NCBI GenBank assembly: GCA_003331305.1
Contig: QOQB01000001.1
Coordinates: forward strand, 1-64,000
DNA: 64,000 nt
Origin: Flavobacteriales bacterium
GTDB taxonomy: Bacteria; Bacteroidota; Bacteroidia; Flavobacteriales; Flavobacteriaceae
Direction: 5' to 3'
Under the pieces are notes generated by a model. That model saw only the letters and a program-made list of their open reading frames with translations. It was not told the origin of the DNA and did not search any database. Position numbers and translations under genes: made by a program. This document shows, one piece after another, positions 43,648-52,682 of the stretch (the first letter of the stretch is position 1; each line of letters begins with the position of its first letter).

Positions 43648-45429
43648 ATGACGCACATGGAAACACCTAAAAGACTATTTGACTTTATTGATTTAATGGC
43701 TGAGCATCGTTCACAAGACAATGCGGTAAACTCAAAAGTAAAAGGTAAATGGGTAGGTCTTTCAACAAAAGAAGTAAAAAAACAAGGCGATAAGTGTAGT
43801 GTAGGCCTGCTAAATTTAGGTATTTCGGCAGCAGATAAAATCGCGATGATTTCTTCAACCAATCGTACCGAATGGGTATTAGCCGATTTTGGTATGTCTC
43901 AAATTGGTGCCATAAACATCCCTATATACCCCACCATTTCATCTGAAGATTACGCCTATATTATGAATCATGCTGAAGTTACGTGCTGCTTTGTTTCTGA
44001 CGAGGAAGTATTGGGTAAAGTTCGAGAGATTCAATCAAAATGCCCTACGCTCAAAAATATTTTTAGTTTTGACGAAATTAATGGTTGCGAACATTTTGAA
44101 ACCTTGTTTGCTAAAGAAGCCGATAAAGCAACACTTGCGGAAATTGAAAAAAGAAAAAATGCCATAAACCCACTTGACCTCGCTACCATTATTTACACCT
44201 CAGGAACAACAGGAAAGCCCAAAGGAGTTATGCTCAGTCATAACAATATCGTTACCAATGTCATTGCGAGCAAAAAAAGGTTGCCGCTAGGCTATTTTAA
44301 AGCAAAAGCGCTTAGTTTTTTGCCGTTATGTCACATTTATGAACGCATGTTGCTGTACTTGTATTTCTATAGTGGGACTAAAATCTACTTTGCTGAATCA
44401 TTAGAAACCATATCCGAAAATTTGAACGAAGTAAAGCCTGAGTTTATGACGGCTGTGCCGCGACTTTTAGAAAAGCTTTTTGATAAAATTATTGCCAAAG
44501 GAGCATTACTGAGCGGGATAAAGAAAAAATTGTTTGATTGGGCTGTTGACCTTGGACTGCGTTATGAGCCATATGGTAAGAATGGTTGGTGGTATGAGTT
44601 TCAACTTAAAATTGCACAAAAACTCATTTTCAAAAAATGGCAAGAAGCTTTAGGTGGTAATTTGACAACGATTGCATCGGGAAGTGCGGCCCTTCAGCCT
44701 AGATTAGCGCGTGTGTTCACTGCTGCTGGAATGACCATCGCAGAAGGCTATGGGCTTACTGAGACTTCACCAGTGGTGTCTGTTAACGATATGCGTAATT
44801 TTCAAATGAGGATTGGAACAGTTGGGCCACTTTTAGATGGTGTCGAAGTTAAAATTGCAGAGGACGGGGAAATTTTATGCAAAGGGCCTAATGTGATGAT
44901 AGGGTATTACAAAGACCAAGAAAAAACGGATGAGGTACTCAAAGACGGATTTTTCCACACAGGTGATATTGGCTTTGTCGACAAAGACGGCTTTCTGAAA
45001 ATTACAGATAGGAAAAAGGAAATGTTTAAAACCTCAGGGGGGAAATACATTGCACCGCAGGTGATTGAAAACGCTATGAAACAATCTACGTTTATAGACC
45101 AAATAATGGTTGTTGGTGATGGACAAAAGTTTCCTGCTGCCCTGATCCAACTTAATTTTGACACTATTGAAGCATGGGCCTCAAAACAAGGGATTTCATT
45201 AGCAAAAAATGAAACTTGGAGTGATAATAAAAAAGTATATGTGAAAATACTTGATGAAGTAAATCAAATCAATGAACGCTTTGGACAATGGGAAAAAATC
45301 AAAGAAATTCGCATCACCCCTGACGTCTGGTCTGTTGAAGAAGGACACCTCACTCCCACAATGAAGCTCAAGCGCAAGAGCGTTAAATCAAAATACCAAA
45401 CGCTTTACAATTCCATTTACAATTTATAA
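43648..45429 (+). CDS. fadD: Long-chain fatty acid-CoA ligase
   Basis: Activates fatty acids to acyl-CoA for beta-oxidation through an acyl-adenylate. The 593-aa AMP-binding enzyme has the P-loop signature IIYTSGTTGKPKGVMLSH (about 180-197), YGLTETSPVVS, TGDIGFVDKDGFLKITDRKKE and the C-terminal catalytic Lys region (HLTPTMKLKRK). The size and motifs match the eukaryote-like long-chain ligases. It precedes marR and the fadNAE-type operon. A strong hairpin after its stop separates it from marR. The start may be ATG 43648 or the ATG three codons on. Confidence 0.94.
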   Translation: MTHMETPKRLFDFIDLMAEHRSQDNAVNSKVKGKWVGLSTKEVKKQGDKCSVGLLNLGISAADKIAMISSTNRTEWVLADFGMSQIGAINIPIYPTISSEDYAYIMNHAEVTCCFVSDEEVLGKVREIQSKCPTLKNIFSFDEINGCEHFETLFAKEADKATLAEIEKRKNAINPLDLATIIYTSGTTGKPKGVMLSHNNIVTNVIASKKRLPLGYFKAKALSFLPLCHIYERMLLYLYFYSGTKIYFAESLETISENLNEVKPEFMTAVPRLLEKLFDKIIAKGALLSGIKKKLFDWAVDLGLRYEPYGKNGWWYEFQLKIAQKLIFKKWQEALGGNLTTIASGSAALQPRLARVFTAAGMTIAEGYGLTETSPVVSVNDMRNFQMRIGTVGPLLDGVEVKIAEDGEILCKGPNVMIGYYKDQEKTDEVLKDGFFHTGDIGFVDKDGFLKITDRKKEMFKTSGGKYIAPQVIENAMKQSTFIDQIMVVGDGQKFPAALIQLNFDTIEAWASKQGISLAKNETWSDNKKVYVKILDEVNQINERFGQWEKIKEIRITPDVWSVEEGHLTPTMKLKRKSVKSKYQTLYNSIYNL

Positions 45430-45430
45430 A

Positions 45431-45458
45431 AAATACTATGCACGCATAGTATTTTTTT
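45431..45458 (+). terminator. Hairpin after fadD: terminator and possible marR operator
   Basis: AAATACTATG-CACG-CATAGTATTT is a perfect 10-bp inverted repeat followed by seven T, 2 bp after the fadD stop. It covers the region where the -33 element of the marR promoter would lie. Confidence 0.8.
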
Positions 45459-45459
45459 G

Positions 45460-45467
45460 TATGTTTG
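45460..45467 (+). promoter_or_regulatory. -7 promoter element of marR, predicted leaderless
   Basis: TATGTTTG is followed by GGGC and the ATG at 45472, the 4-bp gap seen at six other genes in the window. Confidence 0.6.
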
Positions 45468-45471
45468 GGGC

Positions 45472-45921
45472 ATGCAAGTAACAACTTCATACCCTACCAT
45501 TGACGCCCTTTATCGTGCAACATGGCAAGCTATTGCCAAAATGTATAATGAAGAAGCATCTAAATATGACACCACTATGGCAACAGGATTAGCGCTGCTT
45601 TCCATTGATCCTGTTCATGGAACGCCATCTACCGCCATTGCTCCAAAAATGGGAATGGAAGCTACAAGTCTTTCTCGAACGCTTAAAGCGCTTGAAGACA
45701 AAAAGCTTATTGAGCGCGTACCTAATCCTGAAGATGGACGAAGTGTATTGCTTAAACTTACCACACTTGGATTAGAAAAAAGGGATTTATCAAAATCACT
45801 CGTGCTGCAATTTAACAAGCAGATTGAGGAGCGTGTTGGTGAAAATAAAATTGAAGCTTTTAGAGAAGTTTCTGAAACCATCATTCAACTTATCCAATCC
45901 AAAAAAATCTACGACAAATGA
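45472..45921 (+). CDS. MarR-family transcriptional regulator of the beta-oxidation genes
   Basis: A 149-aa dimeric winged-helix regulator. The DNA-binding domain spans about 45-110 (PSTAIAPKMGMEATSLSRTLKALEDKKLIERVPNPEDGRSVLLKLT in full; recognition helix about 58-72). The ORF-track start 45457 is a TTG five codons upstream and lies before the -7 element; the ATG at 45472 is preferred. Its stop overlaps the next gene (ATGA), so it is translated together with the fatty-acid oxidation enzymes. An acyl-CoA ligand and autoregulation through the upstream inverted repeat are inferences. Confidence 0.9.
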   Translation: MQVTTSYPTIDALYRATWQAIAKMYNEEASKYDTTMATGLALLSIDPVHGTPSTAIAPKMGMEATSLSRTLKALEDKKLIERVPNPEDGRSVLLKLTTLGLEKRDLSKSLVLQFNKQIEERVGENKIEAFREVSETIIQLIQSKKIYDK

Positions 45922-48320
45922 AAAGAAGAATTAACAAAGTAGCCGTTTTGGGTTCTGGCATAATGGGCGCTGGTATTGCATGTCATTTTGCCAATATCGG
46001 CGCCGAAGTGCTGCTCTTAGATATAGTCTCCAAAGAGCCAAACGATGCTGAAAAAGCGAAAGGCTTAGATACAACACACGCCCAAGTCCGCAATCGAATT
46101 GTAAACGAAAACTTGTTGAAAGCCATCAAAAGCAAGCCTGCACCACTCTACCACGCTGCATTTAAAGACCGCATTACCACAGGAAATTTTGAAGACGATA
46201 TGTCTAAGATTGCCGACGTGGATTGGGTTATTGAAGTAGTTGTGGAGCGCTTAGACATTAAAAAAATAGTGTTTGAACAAGTGGAAAAATTCCGCACACC
46301 GGGAACACTCGTTAGCTCCAATACATCTGGGATTCCGATCAAGTTTATGAACGAGGGAAGGTCAGAAGATTTTCAACAGCACTTTACAATTACACATTTC
46401 TTTAACCCACCCCGTTATTTAAAACTATTTGAAGTAGTCCCGGGGCCAAATTGCAAGCCAGAGGTTGTGGACTTCCTGATGGATTACGGTAGTCGATTTC
46501 TTGGAAAATCGTCTGTGCTAGCAAAAGACACCCCTGCATTTATTGGAAATCGCGTGGGGATTTTTTGTATTCAAAATCTGTTTCATCAAATGAAACCCAT
46601 GGGGTTAACAGTTGAAGAAGTGGATAAACTTACAGGGCCTGTAATGGGCCGTCCAAAGTCTGCTACGTTCAGAACCGTTGACGTGGTAGGTCTAGACACA
46701 CTTGTTCATGTCGCCAATGGACTTCATGAGAATTGCCCAGACGACGAGCGTCATGAGGTATTCAAATTACCTGATTTTATCCAAAAAATGATGGATGAAA
46801 AATGGTTGGGTAGCAAGACCGGACAGGGGTTCTACAAGAAAGTAAAAAACAAAGACGGAAGGTCTGAAATACAAGTATTGGATTTAGACAGCATGACGTA
46901 CAGAGCAAAAAAGAAGGCTTCGTTTGCTACACTTGAAAAAACAAAAACAGTTGAGCGTGTTGCAGATCGTTTTCCCATATTGATTAATGGCAATGATAAA
47001 GCTGCTGCTTTCTATCGAAAAATTCTTGGTGAAACCTTTGCCTATGTGCAGTTTCGAATCCCTGAAATTGCAGATGAATTATTCCATGTTGATGACGCCA
47101 TGAAGGCGGGTTTCGGTTGGGAGCACGGGCCTTTTGAACTTTGGGATGCTGTTGGGCTAACCACTGGAATTGAACTCATTAAAGAGGCTGGACATCCTGT
47201 TGCCCCTTGGATTGAGACACTTAAAACTAAATGTGAGAGCTTTTATAAACTTGAGGCGAACAAAAAGCATTACTACAATATTGGTAAAGCAGAATTTATT
47301 CCAATTCCTGGTCAGGATGCCTTTATTATTTTAGACAATGTCAAAGAAAATAAAACGATTTGGCAAAACAAAGAATGCTCGGTTATTGACATAGGCGATG
47401 GCATTCTAAACATCGAATTTGACTCCAAAATGAATACCATCGGCGCAGGGGTTCTACAAGGTATCAATAAAGGTATTGATTTGGCTGAGGCGGGTTATGA
47501 AGGCGTTGTAGTTGGAAATAACGGAGCTAATTTTTCAGCAGGTGCCAATTTGGGTATGATTTTTATGATGGCTGTAGAGCAAGAATACGATGAGCTCCAT
47601 ATGGCAATTAAGTATTTTCAAGACACAATGATGCGCATGCGCTACTCGAGTATTCCTACCGTAGCTGCTCCTCACGGACTTACTCTAGGTGGCGGTTGTG
47701 AACTTTCCATGCATGCCGACAAAGTAGTTGCTGCTGCAGAAACCTATATTGGACTTGTAGAGTTTGGAGTGGGTGTCATTCCAGGTGGTGGTGGCTCAAA
47801 AGAAATGACACTTCGTGCTTCGGATATCTTCCGCAAAAACGATGTTGAGCTTAATGTTTTACAAGAGTATTTCCTCACCATTGGTATGGCAAAAGTGGCT
47901 ACTTCAGCTTATGAAGCATTTGATATTGGTGTCCTTCAAAAAGGAAAAGATACAGTTGTTGTAGACAGCAAACGTCAATTGAGTATTGCCAAACAAGAAG
48001 CGCTTTTAATGGCACAGCGCGGCTATACACAACCCCTTCAACGCACAGACATCAAGGTTCTTGGAAAGCAAGCATTGGGTATGTTTTTGGTTGGAACAGA
48101 TAGTATGGAAGCAGCACACTACATTTCTGAACACGATCAAAAAATTGCCAACAAACTAGCCTACGTCATGGCGGGTGGCGATTTGTCGCAAGCCACCAAA
48201 GTGAGTGAGCGCTATTTATTAGATATCGAGCGCGAGGCATTTTTATCGCTTTGTGCCGAAAGAAAAACGTTGGAACGTATTCAACATATGCTAAAAACAG
48301 GAAAACCTTTAAGAAACTAA
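45918..48320 (+). CDS. fadN: 3-hydroxyacyl-CoA dehydrogenase/enoyl-CoA hydratase, FadN type
   Basis: A bifunctional beta-oxidation enzyme of 800 aa. The dehydrogenase comes first: Rossmann motif VAVLGSGIMGAGIACHFA, SNTSGIPI, HFFNPPRYLKLFEVVPG, and the second helical domain with VGIFCIQNL. The hydratase/isomerase domain comes last (about 500-690) with NFSAGANLGMI and a glycine-rich loop (GLTLGGGCELSMHAD). This order (HCDH then ECH) is that of Bacillus FadN, the reverse of E. coli FadB. It overlaps marR by 4 bp and precedes the thiolase by 2 bp. Confidence 0.95.
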   Translation: MKRRINKVAVLGSGIMGAGIACHFANIGAEVLLLDIVSKEPNDAEKAKGLDTTHAQVRNRIVNENLLKAIKSKPAPLYHAAFKDRITTGNFEDDMSKIADVDWVIEVVVERLDIKKIVFEQVEKFRTPGTLVSSNTSGIPIKFMNEGRSEDFQQHFTITHFFNPPRYLKLFEVVPGPNCKPEVVDFLMDYGSRFLGKSSVLAKDTPAFIGNRVGIFCIQNLFHQMKPMGLTVEEVDKLTGPVMGRPKSATFRTVDVVGLDTLVHVANGLHENCPDDERHEVFKLPDFIQKMMDEKWLGSKTGQGFYKKVKNKDGRSEIQVLDLDSMTYRAKKKASFATLEKTKTVERVADRFPILINGNDKAAAFYRKILGETFAYVQFRIPEIADELFHVDDAMKAGFGWEHGPFELWDAVGLTTGIELIKEAGHPVAPWIETLKTKCESFYKLEANKKHYYNIGKAEFIPIPGQDAFIILDNVKENKTIWQNKECSVIDIGDGILNIEFDSKMNTIGAGVLQGINKGIDLAEAGYEGVVVGNNGANFSAGANLGMIFMMAVEQEYDELHMAIKYFQDTMMRMRYSSIPTVAAPHGLTLGGGCELSMHADKVVAAAETYIGLVEFGVGVIPGGGGSKEMTLRASDIFRKNDVELNVLQEYFLTIGMAKVATSAYEAFDIGVLQKGKDTVVVDSKRQLSIAKQEALLMAQRGYTQPLQRTDIKVLGKQALGMFLVGTDSMEAAHYISEHDQKIANKLAYVMAGGDLSQATKVSERYLLDIEREAFLSLCAERKTLERIQHMLKTGKPLRN

Positions 48321-48322
48321 TT

Positions 48323-49501
48323 ATGAAAACCGCATATATCGTTCGAGCCTATCGCACCGCAGTTGGAAAAGCACCTCGGGGTCTATTTCGCTTTAAGCGT
48401 CCCGACGAACTCGCAGCAGAAACCGTTGCGCATCTTATGAATTCTATTCCAGAATTAGATAAAAAACGCATAGACGATGTAATTGTTGGAAACGCCATGC
48501 CCGAAGCCGAACAAGGCTTAAATATGGCACGACTCATATCGCTTATGGGCCTAGAAACAGATGAAGTCCCTGGTGTAACCGTCAATCGCTACTGTGCCTC
48601 TGGCTTGGAAACGATTGCTATGGCAACCGCCAAAATTCAATCAGGAATGGCAGAGTGCATTATTGCAGGTGGATCGGAAAGCATGAGTTTTATTCCGTTT
48701 GGCGGATACAAACCTGTACCGGATTATGAAATCGTAAAAAAAGGAAAAGAAGATTACTATTGGGGTATGGGGCTTACTGCTGAAGCAGTAGCCAAAGAAT
48801 ACAATATCTCTCGCGAAGATCAAGACGCCTTTTCCTATGCATCGCATCAAAAAGCGCTCAACGCTATTGAAAGTGGCGCCTTTAAAGAACAAATTGTTCC
48901 CATAAATATTGAGGAAACCTATTTGGAAGGCAATACCAAAAAAACACGCAACTATGTGGCAGATACCGATGAAGGCCCGCGCGCTGATACCGCTTTGGAA
49001 AGACTGGCTAAACTACGTCCTGTTTTTGCTGATGGTGGTTCTGTTACAGCAGGAAATGCGTCACAAACAAGCGATGGTGCTGCTATGGTACTGGTGATGA
49101 GTGAAGATATGGTGAAAGAATTGGGCGTTACGCCCATTGCCCGAATGGTGAGCTATGCCGCCGCAGGCGTTCCGCCACGTATCATGGGGATTGGCCCAGT
49201 AGCGGCCATTCCAAAAGCGCTGAAACAAGCGGGAATGAAACAAGAAGATATGGAGTTATTTGAGCTAAACGAAGCCTTTGCTTCACAGTCGTTAGCGGTG
49301 ATACGAACATTGGAGCTAAATCCGGATATCATTAACGTTAACGGAGGCGCTATTGCTCTAGGTCACCCCCTTGGGTGTACGGGAACGAAGCTTTCGGTGC
49401 AGCTTTTTGACGAAATGAAAAAGAGAAATAACAAATACGGCATGGTTACCATGTGTGTGGGTACAGGACAAGGTGCCGCAGGAATTTTTGAACGATTATA
49501 A
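48323..49501 (+). CDS. fadA: Acetyl-CoA acyltransferase (3-ketoacyl-CoA thiolase)
   Basis: Cleaves 3-ketoacyl-CoA to acetyl-CoA and a shortened acyl-CoA. The 392-aa protein has the nucleophile Cys in NRYCASGLETIAMA (about 90), the His in GGAIALGHPLGCTG and the second Cys in MCVGTGQGAAG. The ORF-track start at 48251 lies inside fadN; the ATG at 48323 (MKTAYIVRAYRTAVGK) matches the family and comes 2 bp after the fadN stop. Confidence 0.97.
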   Translation: MKTAYIVRAYRTAVGKAPRGLFRFKRPDELAAETVAHLMNSIPELDKKRIDDVIVGNAMPEAEQGLNMARLISLMGLETDEVPGVTVNRYCASGLETIAMATAKIQSGMAECIIAGGSESMSFIPFGGYKPVPDYEIVKKGKEDYYWGMGLTAEAVAKEYNISREDQDAFSYASHQKALNAIESGAFKEQIVPINIEETYLEGNTKKTRNYVADTDEGPRADTALERLAKLRPVFADGGSVTAGNASQTSDGAAMVLVMSEDMVKELGVTPIARMVSYAAAGVPPRIMGIGPVAAIPKALKQAGMKQEDMELFELNEAFASQSLAVIRTLELNPDIINVNGGAIALGHPLGCTGTKLSVQLFDEMKKRNNKYGMVTMCVGTGQGAAGIFERL

Positions 49502-49509
49502 GTAAAGCT

Positions 49510-51312
49510 ATGGAAACAATAGAACAAAAAATAACAAGAGGAGGAGCGTTTATCTTACAAGAAACGCAAGCAGCAGATGTATTTACTCCAGAAGAATTTA
49601 ACGAAGAGCAGCGCATGATGCGTGAAGCCATTCAAGAATTTGTTGATCGTGATGTGTGGCCAGCACGTGAACGCTTTGAGGCTAAAGACTACGATTACAC
49701 CTTTGAACTGATGCGGAAAATTGGCGAAATGGGCTTTTTGGGTGTTAGTGTTCCCGAAGCCTACGGCGGAATGGGAATGGGATTTGTAAACACCATGCTA
49801 GTATGCGAATATATGTCTGGAGCTTCAGGTTCGTTATCTACAGCATTTGGTGCGCATACAGGAATTGGAACCATGCCTATTGTGCTGTATGGAAACGAAG
49901 AGCAAAAGAACAAATACGTTCCAAAATTAGCATCGGGTGAATGGATTGGCTGCTACTGCCTAACTGAGCCTACTGCAGGTTCAGATGCCAATAGCGGAAA
50001 AACAAAAGCTATACTTTCAGAAGACGGGTCGCACTACCTTATTTCGGGGCAAAAAATATGGATTTCAAATGCAGGCTATGCCGATTTGATGATTGTTTTT
50101 GCACGTATCGAGGATGATAAAAATATCACAGGGTTTATTGTGCAAAACGACCCTGAAAATGGGATTAGCATGGGCGAAGAAGAAAAGAAACTTGGTATTC
50201 ATGCCTCCTCTACCCGACAAGTCTTTTTTAGCGATACCAAAGTACCTGTGGAAAATATGCTTTCGGAACGTGGAAATGGATTTAAAATTGCCATGAACGC
50301 GCTAAACGTTGGTCGTATTAAGTTAGCGGTTGCTACACTTGACGGGCAGCGTCGTACCATTAACGAAGCTATTTCCTATGCCAATCAGCGTGTACAGTTT
50401 AAAACACCTATTTCAAAGTTTGGTGCTATCAAACAAAAATTAGCCATTATGGCTACAAATTTATTTGCCGGTGAATCGGCGTGTTACCGTGCGGCAAAAG
50501 ATATTGAAGATCGCATTGCCCTTCGTGATGCTGCAGGGAATAGCCATCAGGAAGCGGAGCTTAAAGGGGTAGAAGAATACGTCATTGAATGTTCTATTTT
50601 AAAAGTGGCGTGTTCGGAGCATATGCAAAGTACTGCTGACGAAGGTGTCCAGATTTTTGGTGGCATGGGCTTTTCGGCGGATGCACCTATGGAGACTGCA
50701 TGGCGCGATGCGCGAATTGCACGAATCTACGAAGGCACAAACGAAATAAATCGTATGCTAAGCGTAGGCATGCTGATTAAGAAAGCCATGAAAGGACAGT
50801 TGGATTTAATCGGTCCTGCCACGGCTGTTGGTGAGGAATTACTGGGCATTCCCGATTTTGCCATTCCTGATTTTTCAGCCCCACTAAGCCAAGAAAAACA
50901 CGTACTAGAAAACCTTAAAAAAGTGTTTTTGATGATTGCAGGTGCAGGCGTACAGAAATACGGTACTGAATTGGAAGAGCACCAACAGTTGTTGTTGGCG
51001 GTTGCTGATATACTCATTGAAATTTATTTGGCGGAATCTGCTGTATTACGTGCGGAGAAAAATGTAGGTATTTATGGCGTTGAAGCGCAAGATTATCAAG
51101 TAGCGATGAGTCAGTTGTATTTGTATCAGGCTACTGAAAAAATCACAACCAAAGGGCGTGAAGCCATACTTGGGTTTGCTGAAGGAGATGAGCAAAAAGC
51201 ACTGCTGATGGGGCTTAAACGCTACACAAAGTATGTTGAATACCCCAATGTCATTGCATTGCGCAATAAAGTAGCCGATAAGGTGGCTGAAGATAACAGT
51301 TATGATTTTTAA
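49510..51312 (+). CDS. fadE: Acyl-CoA dehydrogenase, FadE type
   Basis: Performs the FAD-dependent first oxidation of acyl-CoA. The 600-aa protein has the FAD and substrate motifs YCLTEPTAGSDANSGKT and ISNAGYADLMIVF, the region QIFGGMGFSADAPMETAWRDARI, and the catalytic Glu region IYEGTNEINRML. It is about 200 aa longer than ordinary acyl-CoA dehydrogenases; the extra C-terminal helical domain is like Bacillus FadE and the very-long-chain type. It starts 8 bp after the thiolase. Confidence 0.95.
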   Translation: METIEQKITRGGAFILQETQAADVFTPEEFNEEQRMMREAIQEFVDRDVWPARERFEAKDYDYTFELMRKIGEMGFLGVSVPEAYGGMGMGFVNTMLVCEYMSGASGSLSTAFGAHTGIGTMPIVLYGNEEQKNKYVPKLASGEWIGCYCLTEPTAGSDANSGKTKAILSEDGSHYLISGQKIWISNAGYADLMIVFARIEDDKNITGFIVQNDPENGISMGEEEKKLGIHASSTRQVFFSDTKVPVENMLSERGNGFKIAMNALNVGRIKLAVATLDGQRRTINEAISYANQRVQFKTPISKFGAIKQKLAIMATNLFAGESACYRAAKDIEDRIALRDAAGNSHQEAELKGVEEYVIECSILKVACSEHMQSTADEGVQIFGGMGFSADAPMETAWRDARIARIYEGTNEINRMLSVGMLIKKAMKGQLDLIGPATAVGEELLGIPDFAIPDFSAPLSQEKHVLENLKKVFLMIAGAGVQKYGTELEEHQQLLLAVADILIEIYLAESAVLRAEKNVGIYGVEAQDYQVAMSQLYLYQATEKITTKGREAILGFAEGDEQKALLMGLKRYTKYVEYPNVIALRNKVADKVAEDNSYDF

Positions 51313-52642
51313 AATGTATCGCATTTGCTTCATTCTTTTTAGCGTTAGCGTTGCCTTTGGGCAACAAGATTTGCGTATGTATGATATTGTAAATGCAGTG
51401 TCAGCAACTCGTATCATAAATGATGTAGAAACACTTGCTAATTTTGGCACAAGACACACCCTTAGCGATACCGTTTCACAAACAAGAGGCATCGGAGCAG
51501 CAAGAAGATGGATTAAAAAATCGTTTGAGAAAATAAGTGCAGACTGCGGAAACTGTCTTGAAGTTTTTGAGCAAAAAAACTATTTTGACGCAGACGGATC
51601 GCGTCTTACTCGAGGCGTTTGGATCAATAATATTGTGGCTATTCAAAGAGGCACCGAACATCCAAACCGTTATGTTATTATGAGTGGTGATATTGATTCG
51701 CGCGTTAGCGATCCCAATAACTTTACTTCGGATTCACCAGGGGCAAATGACAATGCCACAGGAATGGCAGCTGCCATTGAAGCGGCACGTTTATTGTCGA
51801 AGTATAGCTTTGAAAACAGCATTATTTATGTAGGTCTTTCTGGAGAAGAACAAGGATTATATGGCGGAAAAGGTTTGGCGCAATATGCACTTGATAACAA
51901 GTGGGAAATTATTGGAATACTCAACAATGATATGATTGGAAATACTGATGGTATTGATGGTGTGATTGACAACCGTAGTTTTCGTATTTTCTCTGAACCC
52001 ACACCCCCTACAGAAACAGAACGTGAGCGCAAGCAACGCCGCTTTTATGGAGGCGAGGTAGATGGCATTTCTAGGCAATTGGCACGGTATGTATATACGA
52101 CTACTAAAACTTATATGCCGGAGATGAATCCCATGCTGATTTACCGCTTGGACCGCTTTGGTAGAGGCGGCCATCACCGCCCATTTAACGACGTTGGTTT
52201 TGCTGGTATTCGCATCATGGAAGCGCATGAAAACTACAACCGTCAGCATCAAGATATTAGAACCGAAAATAGCATTGCCTATGGTGATGTATTATCTGGC
52301 GTAAACGCAGCCTATACCGCCAAATTAACAGCAGTAAATGCCATCACATTAGCATCATTGGCGTGGGCGCCTGCAGCACCCAAAGAGCTTGCTGTTGGTG
52401 GTGTGGTTGCACCAGACACTCAATTGCAATGGAGCCCATCTACCTCAGAAAACCTACGTGGATATAAGGTTTATTGGAGAGATACCACATCCCCCACATG
52501 GGACAATAGCATGTTTGTTGGCAAGAACACCCAAACCACTTTAAAAGGAATTGTCATTGATAATTATATTTTTGGAGTAGCTACCGTTGGAGCTGACGGC
52601 CACGAAAGCCCGGTGGTTTTCCCAACCAAGGTTATGCGGTAG
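51302..52642 (+). CDS. Secreted M28-family metallopeptidase with fibronectin III-like C terminus
   Basis: A 446-aa exported peptidase. The signal peptide is MYRICFILFSVSVAFGQ, counting from the internal ATG at 51314, which is 1 bp after fadE and may be the true start. M28 zinc-site motifs present are SPGANDNATG (Asp), SGEEQGLYGG (Glu) and NNDMIGN (Asp), and a His in RGGHHRPFND. The first ligand, normally His in GxHxD, is Asp here (SGDIDS). A fibronectin III-like domain follows (about 355-440). There is no T9SS sorting domain. It is probably transcribed with the fad genes by read-through; functional connection unclear. Confidence 0.9.
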   Translation: MIFKMYRICFILFSVSVAFGQQDLRMYDIVNAVSATRIINDVETLANFGTRHTLSDTVSQTRGIGAARRWIKKSFEKISADCGNCLEVFEQKNYFDADGSRLTRGVWINNIVAIQRGTEHPNRYVIMSGDIDSRVSDPNNFTSDSPGANDNATGMAAAIEAARLLSKYSFENSIIYVGLSGEEQGLYGGKGLAQYALDNKWEIIGILNNDMIGNTDGIDGVIDNRSFRIFSEPTPPTETERERKQRRFYGGEVDGISRQLARYVYTTTKTYMPEMNPMLIYRLDRFGRGGHHRPFNDVGFAGIRIMEAHENYNRQHQDIRTENSIAYGDVLSGVNAAYTAKLTAVNAITLASLAWAPAAPKELAVGGVVAPDTQLQWSPSTSENLRGYKVYWRDTTSPTWDNSMFVGKNTQTTLKGIVIDNYIFGVATVGADGHESPVVFPTKVMR

Positions 52643-52682
52643 TATCCTTTTTTATTAATATGGCGTGTTTGAATAGCTATTA

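Noticed and set aside
52671-52680. AATAGCTATT palindrome between the M28 and cysteine synthase genes
   Set aside because: A 10-bp AT-rich palindrome without a T-run is expected by chance and has no clear function here.
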